From Streptomyces kaniharaensis (GTDB lineage: Bacteria > Actinomycetota > Actinomycetes > Streptomycetales > Streptomycetaceae), in the NCBI RefSeq assembly GCF_009569385.1, contig NZ_WBOF01000003.1:62001-126000 (forward strand): DNA of 64,000 nucleotides. Reading direction: 5' to 3'. The stretch's first letter is position 1, and each line of letters starts with the position of its first letter. The position numbers and the translations under genes are program-made. The notes beneath the pieces were generated by a model. It saw only the letters and a list, made by a program, of their open reading frames with translations, was not told the DNA's origin and did no database searches. Positions 8,607 to 17,041 of this stretch are shown here, in pieces.

Positions 8607-9368
8607 TCAGCTCACCGTCACGGCCGCCGTCATCTCCCACACCAGGGCCTCGGCGCCGTCAGAGCCGCCGGTGAGCCGCCGGCCGTCGGAGCCGGTGATC
8701 CGGGCGGCGTCGCCGGTGCCCAGCAGGCCGGCCCCTTCGAGTTCGGCGCCGCCCCTCGCGATGAACAGGTGGGCGAACGGCGCGGTGGGCAGCTCCAGGG
8801 TCTCGCCGGGCCGGATCCGGGCGACGTGCAGGGCGGCGTGCTTCTGCCGGATGGCGATGGCGCGCCGGCTGGTGTGCTCGGGCATGCCGGAGGCCAGGGT
8901 GACCCAGCCGCCGCGGGCGAGTTCGTCGTTGATGTCGAGTTGCTCGTAGCCGGGCTGGATGCCGGCGGTGTCGGGGATGGTCCACATCTGCAGGAAGTGC
9001 ACCGGGTTCCGGTGCTCGGGCTCGCCGGTGAGCGTCCAGGAGTCGTTCTTCTCGCTGTGCAGGATCCCGGTGCCGGCGCTCATCCGCTGGGCCAGCCCCG
9101 GGTAGATCACGCCGTTGTGCCCCTCGGAGTCCTGGTGGACCAGGGCGCCGTCGAGCACCCAAGTGACGATCTCCATGTCGCGGTGCGGGTGGGTGTCAAA
9201 GCCGGTACCCGGCGCCACCACGTCGTCGTTGGAGACCAGCAGCAGCCCGAAGTGGGTGTTGGCCGGGTCCCAGTGCCGGGAGAACGAGAAGGAGTGCCGG
9301 GAGTCGAGCCAGCCGGCGCGGGTGTGGAAGCGCTCGTCGGCGCGGCGGATGTCGAGTACGGATGCCAT
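8607..9368 (-). CDS. Pirin family protein (YhhW-like bicupin)
   Basis: A 253-aa pirin. The N-terminal cupin holds the metal ligands in HPHRDMEIVTWVLDG (about residues 58-72; His, His) and H..SE at LHSEKND near residue 100. The preceding HSFSFSRHWDP and GVIYPGLAQRMSAGTGI are signature segments. Bacterial pirins of the YhhW group oxidise flavonoids such as quercetin in vitro or act as redox-sensitive partners. The in vivo role here is unknown. The ATG at 9368 is preceded by GAAGGG; an upstream in-frame codon adds only a short atypical extension. Confidence 0.9.
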   Translation of the reverse strand: MASVLDIRRADERFHTRAGWLDSRHSFSFSRHWDPANTHFGLLLVSNDDVVAPGTGFDTHPHRDMEIVTWVLDGALVHQDSEGHNGVIYPGLAQRMSAGTGILHSEKNDSWTLTGEPEHRNPVHFLQMWTIPDTAGIQPGYEQLDINDELARGGWVTLASGMPEHTSRRAIAIRQKHAALHVARIRPGETLELPTAPFAHLFIARGGAELEGAGLLGTGDAARITGSDGRRLTGGSDGAEALVWEMTAAVTVS

Positions 9369-9522
9369 CGGAAGCCCTTCTCGAATGTTGTTTACCATTC
9401 AACAATAGCGTCTGGAGGATATTCCCACCACGGTGGCACCGACGCCCAAGGCGCGCTCGGAAGACGTCCCCGGGGGCCTACCTGCGGCGCAGCTGGCGGT
9501 GTGCGCCTGGTTGTGGGAGCAG

Positions 9523-9552
9523 GCAGGCCCGGACCGGCGGGTGCGGGCCTGC
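9523..9552 (-). terminator. Hairpin downstream of the DUF4193 gene
   Basis: Arms GCAGGCCCG and CGGGCCTGC with a 12-nt loop, about 75 bp past the stop codon of the leftward gene ending at 9629. Confidence 0.45.
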
Positions 9553-9628
9553 CTGCGGTCCTGCACGGAACGGCCAGGCCGGCGGTCGGATCGTGCGGGG
9601 TGGCTTCCGGCAGGTCGGGCCGCGGCGG

Positions 9629-9928
9629 TCAGGACGCGCAGTCGCGGCAGATGGGTTGACCGTTCTTGTCCTCACCGGCGAGTTGGGCGCGGTGGTGGAC
9701 CAGGAAGCAGGTCATGCAGGTGAACTCGTCCTCCTGAAGGGGCACGACCCGAACGGTGAGCTCCTCACCGGACAGGTCGGCGCCCGGAAGCTCGAGCCCT
9801 TCGGCGGCCTCGGGCTCCACGTCGACGGAGGAGCTCCGCTTGTCGTCGCGCTGGCTCTTCAGTGCCTCGATGCTGTCGTCGCTGCTCTCGTCGCCGGTGT
9901 CGCGTGGGGCGTCGTAGTCGGTTGCCAA
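9629..9928 (-). CDS. DUF4193 zinc-ribbon-like protein
   Basis: A 99-aa protein of the small DUF4193 family, conserved across actinobacteria. It starts MATDYDAPR, has an acidic low-complexity N-terminal half, and ends with FTCMTCFLVHHRAQLA and ICRDC, two CxxC knuckles likely to bind zinc. Full family length is present. The function is not established. Compact zinc-knuckle proteins of this type often contact RNA polymerase or ribosomes, but that is only analogy. It is monocistronic with a hairpin downstream. Confidence 0.88.
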   Translation of the reverse strand: MATDYDAPRDTGDESSDDSIEALKSQRDDKRSSSVDVEPEAAEGLELPGADLSGEELTVRVVPLQEDEFTCMTCFLVHHRAQLAGEDKNGQPICRDCAS

Positions 9929-10624
9929 GGTGGTGTCTTCTCCTCAAGGGTCGATTCCGGCGGGCGGGTCGTGCCGCCTGCCGGCCGGAGGGACGCGTGT
10001 TCGTGGCCGATCCCGCCCGTGGCGCACCACCATCCCATCTGCCGGGCCCGCTGGCGCGCGAGCCGACACGCGACCCGCCGCCGGTGGCGCGCGCCATCGG
10101 CGACAGGTCGTGGATGGTGTGGTTGCGCAGCCAGTGGAGGGCCGCGGTTCACCGTCCCGGCAGGCGCCCCGGCGCTGCCGGTCTCGCCGGCGCTGCGGGA
10201 CACCGTCCGGCGGCTGCTCGGGCTCGGCGACCAAGTCGCGACTGCACTCACTGGACAGTGGGCCGTTGTCGCGCTCGCCGCTGCGCTGCTGACGGGCACG
10301 CTCACCTTCGGCGCGGCAACGACAGAAGCCAGGGAACAGCAGCGGAGACCGGTTTCGAGGTGGCACTTCGTAGTGACCTTGTCGCCGGATAGTCCCTGCT
10401 CCTGGCCGGTTTGACGGCGTGACTCCCAGGTTCCGGGTCCAGTTTCGGAGCGGCCCGGGAGACGGGTGGATGGACTCGCGCGAGCGCGGTCAGGTGTTGT
10501 GGTGGCCGCCCACACGGCGGGGGTCCGCTGCGCCAGCGAGCGTCCTGTTCCAGCTGTCCGGCGAGGCGGAATGAGGACGTCACCTCTCGTCGGGGCTGTC
10601 GCCGTGCGCGGCGAGCAGGTGGCG
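9929..10624. other. Gene-poor stretch with a possible transmembrane remnant
   Basis: No intact gene is supported. On the + strand around 10195-10345 one frame reads LLGLGDQVATALTGQWAVV and continues hydrophobically, like a membrane helix of a decayed protein, but no start, ribosome-binding site or homologous context can be assigned. Confidence 0.3.
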
Positions 10625-10792
10625 TCAGCGCCGCGCGAGCAGCCTCGCGAGCCAGCCGCCAGACGTCCGCTCCTTCGGTGGGCAGGAACACCGCCCGGAC
10701 TTGGACACCCCGGCCAGCACCTGTTCGACGTGCATCCCGCACCCGGCGTAGGTCGGCTTTCCGCAGGTGCGGCAGGCGACTCGGCGGCACAT
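10625..10792 (-). CDS. Small cysteine-rich protein (55 aa)
   Basis: The 55-residue frame starts MCRRVACRTCGKPTYAGCG and continues HVEQVLAGVSKSGRCSC before a basic tail. Six cysteines in C-x4-C-x2-C, C and C-x-C spacing suggest a zinc ribbon. I recognise this as a recurrent small actinobacterial protein without assigned function. The ATG at 10792 was chosen because the conserved-looking Cys cluster starts directly there and the upstream frame is atypical. Confidence 0.6.
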   Translation of the reverse strand: MCRRVACRTCGKPTYAGCGMHVEQVLAGVSKSGRCSCPPKERTSGGWLARLLARR

Positions 10793-11191
10793 ACCGCGCT
10801 CCCTTCCGACGGCCTCGGTGAATGGGCCGACAAAACCCAAATATACCCCTACCGGTATTTGGCGTTCCGCCTCTCCACGGCGGCGGTCCCACACGCGTGG
10901 TTTCCAGAGGCGCGCAACAACGGGTGCGCCGCCTTCGCGCCCGGTCGCGGCGCAACGACGGGCGCGAGCAGAGTTGCCGGGGCGGCCGGTGGCTCGCCAT
11001 CGCGGCTCTCCTCGGACCGGTGCTCCTGGGCCGACGCCGCAGGGAGGCGCCCGAGGTCGGAGGCGGCGAGAAGCCGAGCGTGAGCTTCGGACGGCGCTAC
11101 TGGTACGTGGCGGCGGCCGAAGCGCTCGGGGTCGCGGTCGGGCTGCCGGCCGGAGACCGGGGCCTGGGTCGAAAAAATATTTTCAACGGCA
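10793..11191. other. Intergenic region upstream of the secreted-repeat lipoprotein
   Basis: About 400 bp without a supported gene. It includes a local AT-rich patch near 10840-10860 and another at 11170-11185 (GAAAAAATATTTTC), which are unusual in this genome and lie just upstream of the ECF-type promoter element at 11192. Confidence 0.45.
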
Positions 11192-11220
11192 TTGAACCGT
11201 TCCCGCCGCGGACTCGTGTG
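11192..11220 (+). promoter_or_regulatory. Candidate ECF-sigma promoter (TTGAACCG-N15-CGTG)
   Basis: TTGAACCG at 11192-11199 is followed after 15 bp by CGTGTG at 11215-11220. The same element with identical spacing precedes the ECF sigma gene (12980-13006). GAAC -35 and CGT -10 elements are typical of ECF promoters, so this lipoprotein gene is a likely target of the neighbouring sigma factor. Confidence 0.55.
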
Positions 11221-11282
11221 GAGGGTACACGGGCCACCACCACCCGAATCGTCAACCACCATGCACCCAGGGGGAGTTCGCC

Positions 11283-11900
11283 ATGCCCAAGTTCACCGTT
11301 CCCGCGTTCGCCGCGCGCCGTCTGCTCGCCGTCTCCGGCATCGCCGTGCTCGCGCTCGCCGCCACCGCCTGCGGGCCCGACTCGGGCGACGGGTACGGCG
11401 AGAAGGCCCCGTCGACCGCCGCCGCCACGGCGCCCGCCACGGCGGCCGGTAACTCCTCCGGGGCCCGGCTCGTCGCCGCGAAGTCGGCCACGCTCGGCCC
11501 GATCGTCACCGACTCCGCAGGCCGGACCCTCTACCGCTTCGACAAGGACACCGCCAAGCCGTCCGCGAGCACCTGCACCGACGCCTGCGCCGCGAAGTGG
11601 CCGCCGGTCACCGCCCAGGACGCGGTGCAGGTCACCGGGATCGACTCCGCCCTGGTCGGCAACGTGACCAGGCCGGACGGAACGAAGCAGGTCACCCTCA
11701 ACGGCTGGCCGCTCTACCGCTTCGCCGGGGACACCGCATCGGGTCAGACCAACGGGCAGGGCGTCGGCGGCACCTGGTTCGCGAGCACGCCCGAGGGGAA
11801 GAAGGCGTCGGGCGCGGCCGGCCAGGCGCCCGCCCAGACGCCCTCTCAGGCCCCGTCGTCGGCCCCGTCGCAGAGCGGCGGCTACTCCGGGGGCTACTGA
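11283..11900 (+). CDS. Secreted-repeat lipoprotein (COG4315-like)
   Basis: A 205-aa exported lipoprotein: signal peptide with lipobox LAATACG, a short Ala/Thr linker, then two copies of the ~45-residue secreted-repeat fold, each with the signature G.TLYRFDKDTAKPS / WPLYRFAGDTASGQ. The first repeat ends with TCTDACAAKWPPV, containing two Cys. The C-terminus is a Gln/Ser/Pro/Gly-rich tail ending GGYSGGY. Proteins of this kind are cell-surface and of unknown biochemical role. The gene opens a group with a DUF1996 protein and an ECF sigma/anti-sigma pair. Confidence 0.85.
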   Translation: MPKFTVPAFAARRLLAVSGIAVLALAATACGPDSGDGYGEKAPSTAAATAPATAAGNSSGARLVAAKSATLGPIVTDSAGRTLYRFDKDTAKPSASTCTDACAAKWPPVTAQDAVQVTGIDSALVGNVTRPDGTKQVTLNGWPLYRFAGDTASGQTNGQGVGGTWFASTPEGKKASGAAGQAPAQTPSQAPSSAPSQSGGYSGGY

Positions 11901-11936
11901 CCCGACCAGCGCGGCGGCAGGGCGGCCGGAACCGCC

Positions 11937-12983
11937 TTGCCCGCGCGGCGGCTCCTCGCCCAGACTGTCGCGGTGCACCAGGACCGCCTTCACCACCGGC
12001 TGGGGGGCGCCGCGCTCCCGGTCGGCGTCCTGCTCTGCCTCGCCCTGGGGCTGTCGCTGCTGGTGGTCCGCTTCCGGCCGGGCAGGCCGGAACCGGCGGC
12101 CGGATTCGTCGACATCACCGCGGTGGCCGTCGCCGCACCCGCCCCGCCGGCCGCCGGCCCGGACGCCTCCGCCGGCTCGTACGCGCAGGACTGCGGGCGC
12201 AACCAGGAGGGGCACCGCAACGCGGACAACGTGGTGGTCTCCCCCGGGACGGTGGGCGGCGCCCACCACGTGCACGACTACGTCGGCAACCTCTCCACGG
12301 ACGCGGACTCCACCGACGACAGCCTCGCCGCCGCCGCGACCACCTGCACCGGCGGCGACCGCTCGACGTACTACTGGCCGGTCCTCCGCCGCACCGACCA
12401 CGACGGCTCGGCGCCGCACACCGCCGCCGGGGCGTCCGACGCCCCGCACGGCGACACCCGCGAGATCCTCATTCCCGAGACGGTCACCGTCGAGTACCTC
12501 GGCAACCCGTGGAGCAAGGTCGTACCGATGCCGCGCTTCCTCCGGCTCCTGGAGGGCGACCCGACCGCCGCCACCGACGGTGGCGCGGAGGCCGGCGCCC
12601 GCTGGGGCTGCACGGGCTTCGCCGACCGCACGACCACCGACCGCTACCCGCTCTGCCCCGCCGGGAGCCTCCTCACCCGCACCCTGGACTTCCCCAGCTG
12701 CTGGGACGGGCGCGGCACGGACAGTCCCGGCCACCGCTCCCACGTGCGGTTCCCGTCCGCCGCCGGCGTCTGCCCGCACAACACCTTCCCCATCCCGCAC
12801 CTGCGGGTGACCGTCGGCTACCGCCCGCCGCCGCCCCGGGCCTTCGCCCTGGACACCTTCCCCGAGCAGCACCACAGTCCGCTCACCGACCACGCGGTGT
12901 TCATCGGCCTGATGACCGACCGGCAGATGGCCGACGTGGTGGCCTGTCTGAACGAGGACCGCAGCTGCCGGGAATCCGGTTGA
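11937..12983 (+). CDS. DUF1996 domain secreted protein
   Basis: A 348-aa protein with an N-terminal membrane anchor or signal segment (LPVGVLLCLALGLSLLVV, about residues 28-45) and a DUF1996 body. The hallmarks are GGAHHVHDYVGN near residue 103, YYWPVLRR near 145, WGCTGF near 223, FPSCWDGRG, H..SHVRFPS and CPHNTFPIPHLRV. DUF1996 proteins occur in actinomycetes and fungi and are thought to act at the cell wall, with no reaction known. The listed start is a TTG 36 bp after the lipoprotein stop. A GTG at 11973 is an alternative and would leave the anchor intact. Confidence 0.8.
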   Translation: MPARRLLAQTVAVHQDRLHHRLGGAALPVGVLLCLALGLSLLVVRFRPGRPEPAAGFVDITAVAVAAPAPPAAGPDASAGSYAQDCGRNQEGHRNADNVVVSPGTVGGAHHVHDYVGNLSTDADSTDDSLAAAATTCTGGDRSTYYWPVLRRTDHDGSAPHTAAGASDAPHGDTREILIPETVTVEYLGNPWSKVVPMPRFLRLLEGDPTAATDGGAEAGARWGCTGFADRTTTDRYPLCPAGSLLTRTLDFPSCWDGRGTDSPGHRSHVRFPSAAGVCPHNTFPIPHLRVTVGYRPPPPRAFALDTFPEQHHSPLTDHAVFIGLMTDRQMADVVACLNEDRSCRESG

Positions 12984-13008
12984 ACCGGACGGCCCCCGCG
13001 TACGTGCT
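12980..13008 (+). promoter_or_regulatory. Candidate autoregulatory ECF promoter
   Basis: TTGAACCG at 12980-12987 and CGTGCT starting at 13003 have the same 17-bp GAAC-to-CGTG distance as the element at 11192. It overlaps the stop codon of the DUF1996 gene and lies about 35 bp before the sigma gene, a normal position for an autoregulated ECF operon. Confidence 0.5.
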
Positions 13009-13040
13009 GGACGTGGCACCCGACGACGGAGGAATGGCGG

Positions 13041-13601
13041 ATGGCGAGGACACGACCAGGCGCGCGGCAGGACGCCGCCGACGAGGCACTGATCCGGACG
13101 CTCTACGAGCAGCACGGCGGCGCGCTGCTCGCCTACGCCATCCGGATCACCGGCGACCGCGCGGCGGCCGAGGACGCCGTCCAGGAGACCCTGATCCGGG
13201 CCTGGCGCAACCCGGAGGCGCTGACCGAGGCCCGCGGGTCGGTGCGCGGCTGGTTGCTGACCGTGGAGCGCAACCTGATCACCGACCGGTTCCGGGCCCG
13301 GGCCGCCCGCCCGGCCGAGGTGGCGCAGGTCTCCGAGGAGACGGCCACCGTGCCGGTCGAACACGACCACGCCGAGGGCGTGGTGGAGACGCTGGTGATG
13401 TCGCAGGCGCTGGAGCGGCTCTCGCCCGAGCACCGCGAGGTGCTGCGCTCGATCTACTTCCAGCGGCTGTCGGTCACCGAGGCCGCGGAGCAGCTGGGGG
13501 TGCCGGCCGGAACGGTCAAGTCCCGCGCGCACTACGCGCTCCGGGCGCTCAAACGCTCGTACACCGGCAGGACGGGGACGTGGCAGGAGGTGTCGGTGTG
13601 A
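13041..13601 (+). CDS. ECF RNA polymerase sigma factor (RskA-partnered type)
   Basis: A 186-aa group-4 sigma factor. Region 2 spans about residues 17-85 (LIRTLYEQHGGALLAYAIRI, then AEDAVQETLIRAWRN and the core-binding VRGWLLTVERNLITDRFRAR). Region 4 covers about 120-175 (ALERLSPEHREVLRSIYFQR, SVTEAAEQLGVPAGTVKSRAHYAL). It directs transcription from GAAC/CGT promoters. GGAGGA lies 8 bases before the ATG at 13041. Its last codons overlap the anti-sigma start (GTGA), giving translational coupling. Confidence 0.92.
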   Translation: MARTRPGARQDAADEALIRTLYEQHGGALLAYAIRITGDRAAAEDAVQETLIRAWRNPEALTEARGSVRGWLLTVERNLITDRFRARAARPAEVAQVSEETATVPVEHDHAEGVVETLVMSQALERLSPEHREVLRSIYFQRLSVTEAAEQLGVPAGTVKSRAHYALRALKRSYTGRTGTWQEVSV

Positions 13602-14431
13602 CGACGGACGACGCGAACACGGACGACGCGAACACGAACGGCATGGACACGAACGGCACGAGCGCGAACGGTGCGTACCCGGGGCGCGCCACCAGTCAGA
13701 CCACAGGCGGGAGCACGACGCCGCACGACCGGAACGCGGAGCTCGTCGGCGCCTACGTGCTGGGCGCGCTCGATCCGGCCGAGGGGGCGCAGGTCGAACG
13801 GCACCTGGCCGACTGCCCGACCTGCCGTCAGGAGGTGACCGAGTTGAGGGAGCTGGAGACCGTCCTGGGCGAGGTGCCGCCCGAACTGCTCGTGGACGGT
13901 CCGCCTGAGGGCGGCGACCTGCTGCTGCAGCGCACCCTGCGGCAGGCCCGGACGGAACGCGGCTCGGCGCTGCGCCGGCGCCGGGCCCGGATCGGCGCGG
14001 TCGCGGCCGCCGCGGCAGTCGCGGCGCTGGTCCTCGGGATCGCGCTGGGCCGCAGCACCGACGCCGCACCGACGGTGGCCGTCGGCCCGGCCCCGACCAC
14101 CGCCGCTGCCACCCCGCCCCCCGCCGGGACCAGGACCGGCTCCGGGACGGATCCGGCCACCGGCGCCCGGATGACACTGGCGGTGACCCCGGCGATGGGC
14201 TGGGTGCGGGTGAACGCGGCGGTCACCGGCATCCCGGCCGGCCAGCGATGCCACCTGGTGGTCAACGGCAGGAGCGGGGCCACGGTGGACGCGGGCAGCT
14301 GGCTGGTCTCCGCCGTAGGCGCCAAGTCCGGTACCACACTGGATGGTTCGGCCATCGTTGCACCGGAGGACGTGACCTCGGTGTCGGTCGTCAACGAGAC
14401 CGGGCAGACCTTCGTGACGGTTCCGGTGTAG
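13598..14431 (+). CDS. Zinc-type anti-sigma factor, RskA family
   Basis: A 277-aa single-pass membrane anti-sigma factor. After a repetitive Asn/Thr/Asp-rich N-terminal leader (~40 residues), the anti-sigma domain carries the H-x3-C-x2-C zinc motif in VERHLADCPTC, preceded by LVGAYVLGALDPAEGAQ. A transmembrane helix follows at about residue 128-147 (IGAVAAAAAVAALVLGIALG), then an extracytoplasmic RskA C-terminal domain. The GTG start overlaps the sigma stop codon and has GGAGG 7 bases upstream. It should hold the ECF factor inactive at the membrane until an envelope signal. The N-terminal leader looks like a recent low-complexity extension. Confidence 0.9.
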   Translation: MTTDDANTDDANTNGMDTNGTSANGAYPGRATSQTTGGSTTPHDRNAELVGAYVLGALDPAEGAQVERHLADCPTCRQEVTELRELETVLGEVPPELLVDGPPEGGDLLLQRTLRQARTERGSALRRRRARIGAVAAAAAVAALVLGIALGRSTDAAPTVAVGPAPTTAAATPPPAGTRTGSGTDPATGARMTLAVTPAMGWVRVNAAVTGIPAGQRCHLVVNGRSGATVDAGSWLVSAVGAKSGTTLDGSAIVAPEDVTSVSVVNETGQTFVTVPV

Positions 14432-14457
14432 GACTCCCCCGCCGGCCCCCGGGCGTT

Positions 14458-14499
14458 CCGGTGCGTCCGCCGCCCCTCGGGGGTCGGCGGACGCACCGG
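14458..14499 (+). terminator. Terminator of the ECF sigma/anti-sigma operon
   Basis: Perfect 14-bp arms CCGGTGCGTCCGCC and GGCGGACGCACCGG with a 14-nt loop, 27 bp after the anti-sigma stop codon. Confidence 0.8.
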
Positions 14500-14632
14500 G
14501 GCCGGGGGGACGAGGCCGGCCTCAGCCGCCGACGCGGCCGATCGTGACCAGGGCGGCGAACATCGTGTGGCAGGGCCTGATGCGGGAGCAGCAGGCTCCT
14601 CGCTGTCGGCGCGGTGTGGGAGAGTGCCGCCC

Positions 14633-15283
14633 ATGGACGAGAGCATGCACGGAGCAGCACTGATAGATCGGGTGATCGCCCGGGTCAAGCAGGACGGCTG
14701 GCCCACGGCGGACGCGCCGGACATCACCGAACCGGTGCCGCTCGCGCCCGAGACGATCGACCGCCTGCGGCTGGCCGGCGACCGGCCGCTGCCTCCAAGC
14801 CTGCGCCGGTGGCTCGCGTTCGACAGCTCCTGGCTGAGCGAGATCGGTTGGTACGACGACGAGCAGGCGCCCGTCTTCGAGGGCCGCGCACTCGGCGACA
14901 CGACCGAGTGGATGTACGGCTCCGACGGCGTCATGGTCGGCATGTTCGCCGATTTCGAGAAGCTGCTGCCCTCCCCGTGCCTTCCGCTGGTCGGTGGCAG
15001 TGACTCCCGCCGCCTGCTCTACCTGGGCCGGCCCGACTCCACCGGCGAGTACCCGGTGCTCGTCACCGACATCGACGACCTGCCGTACGTCGCCGTGATG
15101 TACCCCGGCCTCGACGTCTACCTCGCCGACCTCGCCGATGTGATCGACCTGGACTTCGACACCTACACGGGCCTGATGAGCCACCCCGAGTACGGCTCCC
15201 GGATGCGGGAGCACGCGGAGAACACCGAACTCGGCCCCGATGGCCTCGAGTTCCAGGACCTCGACTGGAATGAAGGAGCCTGA
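14633..15283 (+). CDS. SMI1/KNR4-like (SUKH-type) protein
   Basis: A 216-aa soluble acidic protein. The segment PLPPSLRRWLAFDSSWL (residues ~45-61) corresponds to the LP..Y..FL motif at the start of SUKH domains, and the rest alternates acidic strands and short helices (PVLVTDIDDLPYVAVMYPG). SUKH proteins are frequently immunity proteins to polymorphic or contact-dependent toxins, and many occur as orphan genes. No toxin gene is adjacent. ATG 14633 begins the first coding-like stretch. A small hairpin follows at 15295. Confidence 0.6.
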   Translation: MDESMHGAALIDRVIARVKQDGWPTADAPDITEPVPLAPETIDRLRLAGDRPLPPSLRRWLAFDSSWLSEIGWYDDEQAPVFEGRALGDTTEWMYGSDGVMVGMFADFEKLLPSPCLPLVGGSDSRRLLYLGRPDSTGEYPVLVTDIDDLPYVAVMYPGLDVYLADLADVIDLDFDTYTGLMSHPEYGSRMREHAENTELGPDGLEFQDLDWNEGA

Positions 15284-15294
15284 GTCTCCAGAAG

Positions 15295-15320
15295 GGGCAC
15301 GCGGCTCGGCGCCCGTGCCC
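15295..15320 (+). terminator. Small hairpin after the SUKH-type gene
   Basis: Arms GGGCACG and CGTGCCC with a 12-nt loop, starting 12 bp after the stop codon at 15283. Confidence 0.4.
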
Positions 15321-15575
15321 ACGGACACCACGTGGCTGACATCGTCGAGCAGATCTTCGAGTGGCTCGGCTGCGGCGTCGACCGCCGCAGGAGCATCCGA
15401 CGGGTTCAGCACTGGCCGGGCCCTTTCTCCACAGCGGCCGAGCATGTCGGACCTCGGTGGCACGATTTCTGCCATGGGCCAGGCCGTCACGGTGCCCGGC
15501 GAGACCGGGGTGCTCGGCGAACACCAGGGCGGCAGACAGCGCGGTGTCGGCAACTGGCCGTGTCGAGGACGGCTC

Positions 15576-16598
15576 TTACGCCGCGGCGTCCGGGGTCTTC
15601 CCGTCCTGCGCCTGCTGCGAGCGCGTGGCGAACATGCGGGTGATCCGGTTGACCAGCTCCGCGTTCGGGGCGTCCGGGTTCTCCGGGCAGTAGGAGATCC
15701 TGAGGACGGTGCTACCGGTCTTCACGAGGAAGTCCAGGCACTCGCTGTCCCTGTAGATCGCGGACCGCTCGCCGGCCTTCGGAGCGGCCATCGGCAGCTT
15801 GTCGGGCAGGTCGCTGTAAACGGAGTAGGCGGAGTCGTACATCTTGTCGGCCCACGCCGGGCTGGGGCCCGCCATGATGTTGAACACCACCTGGGTCTTC
15901 CCGTTGTCGGCGTGGAAACGCGAGCTGCCCGTCCCGAGCACCTGGTTGCACAGGTCCGCCTGCGCGGGCGAGGTGGCGGCGTCGCTGCAGCCGCCCATGG
16001 GCCCTGCGGAAGGCGCCTTCTCCTGGGTCCAGCCGTCCGGCACGGCGTGCAGGTCGGGCAGGACGGACTTCACCTGGTCCAGGGTGGCCAGCGGCTTCGG
16101 CCCGTCCGGGCCGGAGTTGAGGTAGATGCCGAGCCCGACCGCCGACCCGACCACGGCGAGCACGACGACCACGCCGGTGAGCGCCCAGATGCGGCCACGC
16201 CGGGAAGGCGTTCCCAGTACCGTTCCGGCGCCGAACGCAGGCCAGTTGGCGCCGTCGCCGGGGTGCGACATCTGCGGCACCGGCTCCGTTGCCGCCGGCG
16301 GCGGCGCGGTCATGGCGACGGAGAGCCGGGCGCGCAGGTTGGCCGCCAGGCCCGGGTCCCGGCCCAGGAGTTGGCCCACCGCGAGCGCCAGGTCCCACTG
16401 CGCCTGCGGGTCGCCCGGGAAGGCCTCCACCCGTCCGAGGGCGTGCGCCCACTGCGGCCACTGCCGCAGCGCCTCCCGCACGCGCGCGACCGCCTCGCCG
16501 CCGAGCGCCGCACCGGCCGCGCCGACCGCGTTGGACGCGGACTGCACCAGCGCCTCGACCACTGTGGCGACGAGATCAGACCCGGTCCCCGCTGTCAT
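15576..16598 (-). CDS. Membrane-anchored hypothetical protein with sensor-like exterior
   Basis: A 340-aa protein of unknown family. The N-terminal ~100 residues are helical and Ala-rich (VVEALVQSASNAVGAAGAAL). One transmembrane helix lies at about residues 140-162 (IWALTGVVVVLAVVGSAVGL), and the remaining ~180 residues are an exported domain with four Cys (GGCSD, DLCNQV, SECLDF, ISYCPE), probably two disulfides, resembling exported ligand or substrate-binding modules. The ATG at 16598 follows a G-rich ATCGGGGG. A longer GTG/ATG frame is possible but weakly coding. Confidence 0.7.
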   Translation of the reverse strand: MTAGTGSDLVATVVEALVQSASNAVGAAGAALGGEAVARVREALRQWPQWAHALGRVEAFPGDPQAQWDLALAVGQLLGRDPGLAANLRARLSVAMTAPPPAATEPVPQMSHPGDGANWPAFGAGTVLGTPSRRGRIWALTGVVVVLAVVGSAVGLGIYLNSGPDGPKPLATLDQVKSVLPDLHAVPDGWTQEKAPSAGPMGGCSDAATSPAQADLCNQVLGTGSSRFHADNGKTQVVFNIMAGPSPAWADKMYDSAYSVYSDLPDKLPMAAPKAGERSAIYRDSECLDFLVKTGSTVLRISYCPENPDAPNAELVNRITRMFATRSQQAQDGKTPDAAA

Positions 16599-17041
16599 CA
16601 AACCCCCGATCGGAAAAAAAGACGGTGCCACTCTGACATCAACAGAGCGATCATGCACAATCCGCCCGCGGCGGGAGACCGAACCGCAACGCCGCAGGCC
16701 AGGACGGGGCGCCGTCGCCCGAATGTCGTCGCGGACGGCTGTCGGGGACGGGCCGGCTCGTTCTCCAGCCGCAAACCCCGCACACCGAAGCCGTCCGCCG
16801 CACCGACGACCCGCCAGCGCGACACTTCAACCGGCCCGGATGCCGGAGACCGGGTCGCCGAATGCGGCGCCATGGCGAGCAGCCGGTGGGCATGCACGAG
16901 AAACCCGACGGGGGTGTCCTCGACCTGGCCAGGACGCAGCGGTGAGTTCTCGAACGGCCGTCATGTAGGCAGCGCCGTACGGCTGAGCCTCACCCGACAC
17001 GGCAGGATCCGCAGCGGGGATTCTCGCGGTAGACAGCGGCG
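16599..17041. other. Intergenic region, no gene recognised
   Basis: About 440 bp between two leftward genes. Several short frames exist, but none combines a ribosome-binding site with streptomycete codon use. Confidence 0.45.

Noticed and set aside
11097..14177. Very long minus-strand open frame across the ECF operon
   Set aside because: It is the antisense shadow of four well-supported plus-strand genes, with atypical composition.
16599..16966. Short minus-strand frame starting MTAVRELTAASWPG
   Set aside because: It shifts between frames and has poor codon use; no family resemblance.
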